From positions 1 through 32,661 of IMG/VR virus record IMGVR_UViG_3300009320_000075: a stretch of 32,661 bases of DNA. One strand, written 5' to 3'. Origin of the DNA: a virus. This document shows positions 30,210 through 32,661 of this stretch, piece by piece (positions within the stretch are counted from its first letter, which is position 1; each line of letters opens with the position of its first letter). The notes under the pieces were generated by a model. The model ran no database searches. It had not been told where the DNA came from and worked only from the letters and a program-made list of their open reading frames with translations. The position numbers and the translations under genes are program-made.

Positions 30210-30308
30210 ATGAAAATCGCAATCCAAATCAATGCTAGAGATGTTAAACGAAAACTCAATGCATATCCAGAACTCAAGCAACTAAAAGATAAATACTTCT
30301 TAATATGA
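30210..30308 (+). CDS. Small basic protein, 32 aa
   Basis: MKIAIQINARDVKRKLNAYP and then ELKQLKDKYFLI. It begins right behind P8 and its stop overlaps the next ATG (ATGA). It may act as a leader gene for translation of the next protein. Confidence 0.5.
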   Translation: MKIAIQINARDVKRKLNAYPELKQLKDKYFLI

Positions 30309-30910
30309 AAAATATCTATATACAAATAGACACTAGATATCAGTATGACGAACTAATGTCGTATTGCAAACAGGCTGGAATATTTTGGGCAGATGGATCC
30401 ATCTGCATGAATCATAACGATAGGAAGACTACAAGTTATAATTACAGTAAAGCAGGAAACTTGATTAAACCATTAATTATTTGGATCTTAAGTAATAGAT
30501 TATCTTATTCTGACAAAGATTTTGCACTCCACAGAAATCGTAAAATAACTCCATTCTCTGAATTCAAATCAAAATACATGAAAACGATACCAATTGATGT
30601 AAAATTAAAGTATATTAAGATACTACATACGGGTTTATCAACCATATCTTTAGAAGATTTTTATAAAAATTATCCACATATTACTCCATGCACGTGTGCA
30701 GATTCAATCGAAAGTTTAACTGTAACAAAAAAGAATATACATATATTAAATACATTTGTCAAATTATTTTCACGCAGCGGTATTAAAAAAGAATACAATA
30801 GACTTCAATTAGCTGATGAACACTATACAAGACATTCAAAAAATATTCAATCTCGATTAAACAATGATGATAATTTACATGAAATTCGTAATATATATTT
30901 TAATAAATAA
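30305..30910 (+). CDS. Hypothetical protein, 201 aa
   Basis: Starts by ATGA overlap. The N-terminal part (IYIQIDTRYQYDELMSYCKQ, then AGIFWADG) resembles small phage proteins with a two-strand/one-helix fold. The rest is basic and helical with ITPCTCADS near residue 127. No function is recognised. Confidence 0.7.
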   Translation: MKNIYIQIDTRYQYDELMSYCKQAGIFWADGSICMNHNDRKTTSYNYSKAGNLIKPLIIWILSNRLSYSDKDFALHRNRKITPFSEFKSKYMKTIPIDVKLKYIKILHTGLSTISLEDFYKNYPHITPCTCADSIESLTVTKKNIHILNTFVKLFSRSGIKKEYNRLQLADEHYTRHSKNIQSRLNNDDNLHEIRNIYFNK

Positions 30911-30957
30911 AAACAATAATAACATACAAATTATTTCAAAAATAAGTGAAGAAAAGC

Positions 30958-30988
30958 TTGTATCTTTCAAGAATTAGTATTATATTCG
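30958..30988 (+). promoter_or_regulatory. Bacteroidota-type promoter P9
   Basis: TTG 30958-30960, N20, TATATTCG 30981-30988. Bases 30939-30997 are identical to 30141-30199 (P8). ATG 31007 follows 19 nt after the -7 element. Confidence 0.8.
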
Positions 30989-31006
30989 TACTATAAATTA
31001 TATATC

Positions 31007-31177
31007 ATGAAAAAAGACATTCAAACATTCATTGACGAAAATCGTGAAGTTCTAACTGACCACATTCGTTACTTCGTACCAAAAAATTACATCATCGACG
31101 ATGATGAAATAGAAGAATGGATCTTCAATGATGCATACTTATATGCATGGGCATTGGGAGAGGGAGTAGAAATATAA
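31007..31177 (+). CDS. Small acidic protein, 56 aa
   Basis: A strongly acidic small protein (YIIDDDDEIEEWIFNDAYLY). It has its own promoter. Small acidic early phage proteins are often inhibitors of host nucleases or other DNA-binding proteins; nothing more specific can be said. Confidence 0.65.
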   Translation: MKKDIQTFIDENREVLTDHIRYFVPKNYIIDDDEIEEWIFNDAYLYAWALGEGVEI

Positions 31178-31189
31178 AAAAATAGAATC

Positions 31190-31381
31190 ATGGCACGAAC
31201 ATATGAGCATATCAATAATACCACTACTTGCATTAATTGTGGGAAAAAGATAACTTATGATGAGTGGACCGGATACTGGATGCATGAGTTTAGTCGTTGG
31301 GAAAAAGATAATGGATATCATTGTAATGAAGATCAAAAAACCATTGCAAAACCAAGAATCGTAAATTTCAGAATAGTATGA
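31190..31381 (+). CDS. Small zinc-binding protein, 63 aa
   Basis: CINCGKKITYDEW at residues 14-26 gives a CxxC knuckle, and later H32, H44 and C45 (GYHCNED) could complete a zinc site. It overlaps the SWIM gene by 4 nt. Unrecognised otherwise. Confidence 0.65.
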   Translation: MARTYEHINNTTTCINCGKKITYDEWTGYWMHEFSRWEKDNGYHCNEDQKTIAKPRIVNFRIV

Positions 31382-31674
31382 CATTCACAAACTATAATCT
31401 TCCAGCAATAGCTAACCTTCCACGTGGAAAAGTAGTTGTATGCAATGAAGGATGGATTCCAGTTCCAGATAATTTCACATATAATGATGTCCGGAAATAC
31501 TGGAAGAAAGCAGTTCTAAAATCTCAAGCTAAAGACAAAATCATAACAGTAAAATCTAGTTCATCCAACCAAAAATATACTATTACTATTGAACGTGGTG
31601 GGTATCATTGTACATGTCCTGGATTTGGATTTCGTAGAAAATGCAAACATGTTGATCAAATTAAACTTGTATAA
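31378..31674 (+). CDS. SWIM zinc-finger protein, 98 aa
   Basis: The C-terminus YHCTCPGFGFRRKCKHVDQI has the SWIM pattern CxCx8CxH (C78, C80, C89, H91). SWIM fingers bind DNA or protein. The preceding 75 residues include KIITVKSSSSNQKYTITIER, a beta region. It is coupled to the upstream zinc protein. Promoter P10 starts inside its last codons. Confidence 0.75.
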   Translation: MTFTNYNLPAIANLPRGKVVVCNEGWIPVPDNFTYNDVRKYWKKAVLKSQAKDKIITVKSSSSNQKYTITIERGGYHCTCPGFGFRRKCKHVDQIKLV

Positions 31675-31697
31675 TTCACAAATTCTTTGTATATTAG
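31667..31697 (+). promoter_or_regulatory. Bacteroidota-type promoter P10
   Basis: TTG 31667-31669, N20, TATATTAG 31690-31697 (one change from the usual TATATTCG). The -33 element overlaps the end of the SWIM gene. A TTGT-N7-ACAA dyad is present. The ATG is 17 nt beyond. Confidence 0.6.
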
Positions 31698-31714
31698 TAT
31701 AAGACTAAATCATT

Positions 31715-31879
31715 ATGAAAAATATTAGATTTCGTGCATACGACCTAAGAATATTAAAATACTTTATTGAAATCATAGACTTCGGTTTAGAAATTATAAC
31801 TATACTCAATAAGGGAGATGAATATCCAACTGAGATACCCTTTAAATATATTGAATTGCACCAAATCATAACATCATGA
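31715..31879 (+). CDS. Small hypothetical protein, 54 aa
   Basis: MKNIRFRAYDLRILKYFIEI resembles the N-terminus of YopX-type proteins (IKFRAWD) but lacks the FTGLHDKNGKEIYEGD core; it may be a shortened relative. Stop and next start overlap (ATGA). Confidence 0.6.
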   Translation: MKNIRFRAYDLRILKYFIEIIDFGLEIITILNKGDEYPTEIPFKYIELHQIITS

Positions 31880-32052
31880 CCGACTTAAAAAAAGTTTTAA
31901 TGGACCGAGATGATTTAACAGAATGGGAAGCTCAAGAATTAATTGATATGATGCGTGATTTAGTACTCAACGAAGGATATCATCCAGATGACGTATTAAT
32001 GGAGCATGCTGGTTTGGAACCAGATTATTTGGAGGATCTGTTATATGATTAA
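31876..32052 (+). CDS. Small acidic protein, 58 aa
   Basis: A strongly acidic helical protein (MDRDDLTEWEAQELIDMM and LEPDYLEDLLYD). Overlaps both neighbours. Unrecognised. Confidence 0.65.
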   Translation: MTDLKKVLMDRDDLTEWEAQELIDMMRDLVLNEGYHPDDVLMEHAGLEPDYLEDLLYD

Positions 32053-32335
32053 TTTCTTAGGATATAAGTGTCAAGTAATATTTAGTAAGTATCGCAATGG
32101 AAGAACAGCAATCAGATTAATTGATACTGAAGATAGTTCTCCCGTATTAACTGCAACGATTAATATACCCGATATAAAAAAATTAGGCACAGATGAAGCA
32201 ATCATTAAAAACTATTCTGAAAATGAAGGAGTATTAGATACACTAATCGATGCAGGATATATCAGTGAACCAATATATTGGATTACGACGGGACATGTTT
32301 CTTATCCAGTCTGCAAATTGCTTAAAACAGAATAA
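32045..32335 (+). CDS. DUF4313-like protein, 96 aa
   Basis: I start at ATG 32045, overlapping the previous stop. The sequence KYRNGRTAIRLIDTEDSSPV, TATINIPD, IIKNYSENEGVLDTLIDAGY and GHVSYPVCKLL follows the pattern of a small protein family I know from Bacteroidota mobile elements as DUF4313. The function is unknown. It supports a Bacteroidota host link. Confidence 0.7.
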   Translation: MINFLGYKCQVIFSKYRNGRTAIRLIDTEDSSPVLTATINIPDIKKLGTDEAIIKNYSENEGVLDTLIDAGYISEPIYWITTGHVSYPVCKLLKTE

Positions 32336-32511
32336 TGAAACCAAAACCAATTCATATTTGTACTTCTTGTTTAGAAGAAATTGCAGACCGAGAAAGATTA
32401 TTTTGGAGATTCAATGAACGAAAAACTGCATTATTATTAACTTGCGACGAATGTACAGAAGATCGAAGTAAACCATATATGAAGCCAAGAAAGAAAAAAC
32501 CAACAAAATAA
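32335..32511 (+). CDS. Small zinc-ribbon protein, 58 aa
   Basis: CTSC at residues 9-12 and CDEC at 37-40 form a zinc ribbon, followed by a basic tail (KPRKKKPTK). ATG shares its A with the preceding stop (TAATG). Possibly nucleic acid binding. Confidence 0.7.
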   Translation: MKPKPIHICTSCLEEIADRERLFWRFNERKTALLLTCDECTEDRSKPYMKPRKKKPTK

Positions 32512-32529
32512 AAACACTTAACGATATTA

Positions 32530-32661
32530 ATGGGAAGTGGAGCAACAGGAGTAGCTTGTAAGAATCTAAACAGAAACTTTATAGGCATTGAATTAGATGA
32601 GGAGTATTTTAAGATAGCAGAAGACAGGATAAAAAATTATCAAGTACAACCAGATTTAGGA
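32530..32661 (+). pseudogene. 5'-truncated DNA methyltransferase fragment
   Basis: The frame from ATG 32530 reads [20 protein letters not shown] then [14 protein letters not shown], the SAM-binding (FxGSG) C-terminal end of a beta-class N6-adenine/N4-cytosine DNA methyltransferase. In this class the DPPY domain comes first, but a stop at 32509 precedes the fragment and no such domain is encoded upstream. The frame runs off the window edge. It is a remnant unless it continues unusually to the right. Confidence 0.65.

Noticed and set aside
1-32661. Alternative genetic code (TAG or TGA recoding)
   Set aside because: TAA, TGA and TAG all end recognisable genes at family-typical positions (for example 8696 TAG, 5915 TAA, 13485 TGA), so the standard code fits.

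Overview
This is a 32.7 kb window of AT-rich DNA that reads as the accessory/early part of a large tailed bacteriophage infecting a Bacteroidota host. The phage assignment rests on gene content: T4 RnlA-type RNA ligase, T4 PseT-type polynucleotide kinase-phosphatase, dCMP deaminase, M15 endolysin-type peptidase, homing endonuclease remnants and many tiny ORFs. It also rests on layout, since every gene I accept is on the + strand with ATGA/GTGA/TAATG overlaps. The host assignment rests on promoters. Nine or ten copies of a TTG-N20-TATATTCG element match the Bacteroidota -33 TTG / -7 TAnnTTTG pattern, and most start codons follow A/T-rich leaders without a Shine-Dalgarno. No capsid, tail, terminase or DNA polymerase gene lies in this window.

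Layout. 1-3.7 kb: small hypothetical genes, a 63-bp-repeat protein, a tRNA-like element with no D arm and an exported septoil-knot-type protein. 3.4-6.5 kb: a YopX-type protein, RNA ligase and PNKP (an RNA-repair pair), interleaved with several visibly frameshifted or truncated small genes, including a broken GIY-YIG endonuclease. 6.5-18.6 kb: a long co-directional sugar/glycan block holding a GT-A-like glycosyltransferase, a CapD/PseB-type SDR, a GT-B-like glycosyltransferase, a membrane-anchored coiled-coil protein, a methyltransferase, two metallophosphoesterases, a class II aldolase-like protein, a GT2 glycosyltransferase, a PD-(D/E)XK-like protein, and a methyltransferase fused to a GalE-like epimerase. 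18.6-24.5 kb: M15 peptidase, HExxH protein, a ClpS-like protein, a zeta-toxin-like P-loop kinase, an HNH-like protein and dCMP deaminase. 24.5-24.9 kb: a repeat- and hairpin-rich noncoding segment. 24.9-29 kb: a MoxR/CobS-like AAA+ ATPase followed by a CobT-like protein with HEAAH and VWA/MIDAS motifs. 29-32.7 kb: short-transcript small genes (zinc ribbons, SWIM finger, acidic proteins), each behind its own promoter, ending in a 5'-truncated DNA methyltransferase fragment.

How it works together (inference): host RNA polymerase would transcribe short early-type units from the TTG-N20-TATATTCG promoters. Rnl plus PNKP would counter tRNA-cleaving defences. The sugar block would build or modify a glycan on the virion, phage DNA or host surface. 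The AAA+/VWA pair would form a chelatase-like remodelling machine. Points most worth a second look are the promoter family with its internal dyads, the D-arm-less tRNA-like element, the ClpS-like protein, the methyltransferase-epimerase fusion, the leader-peptide/hairpin at 16.57 kb, the 24.5 kb repeat region, and the cluster of frameshifts between 2.0 and 6.5 kb.
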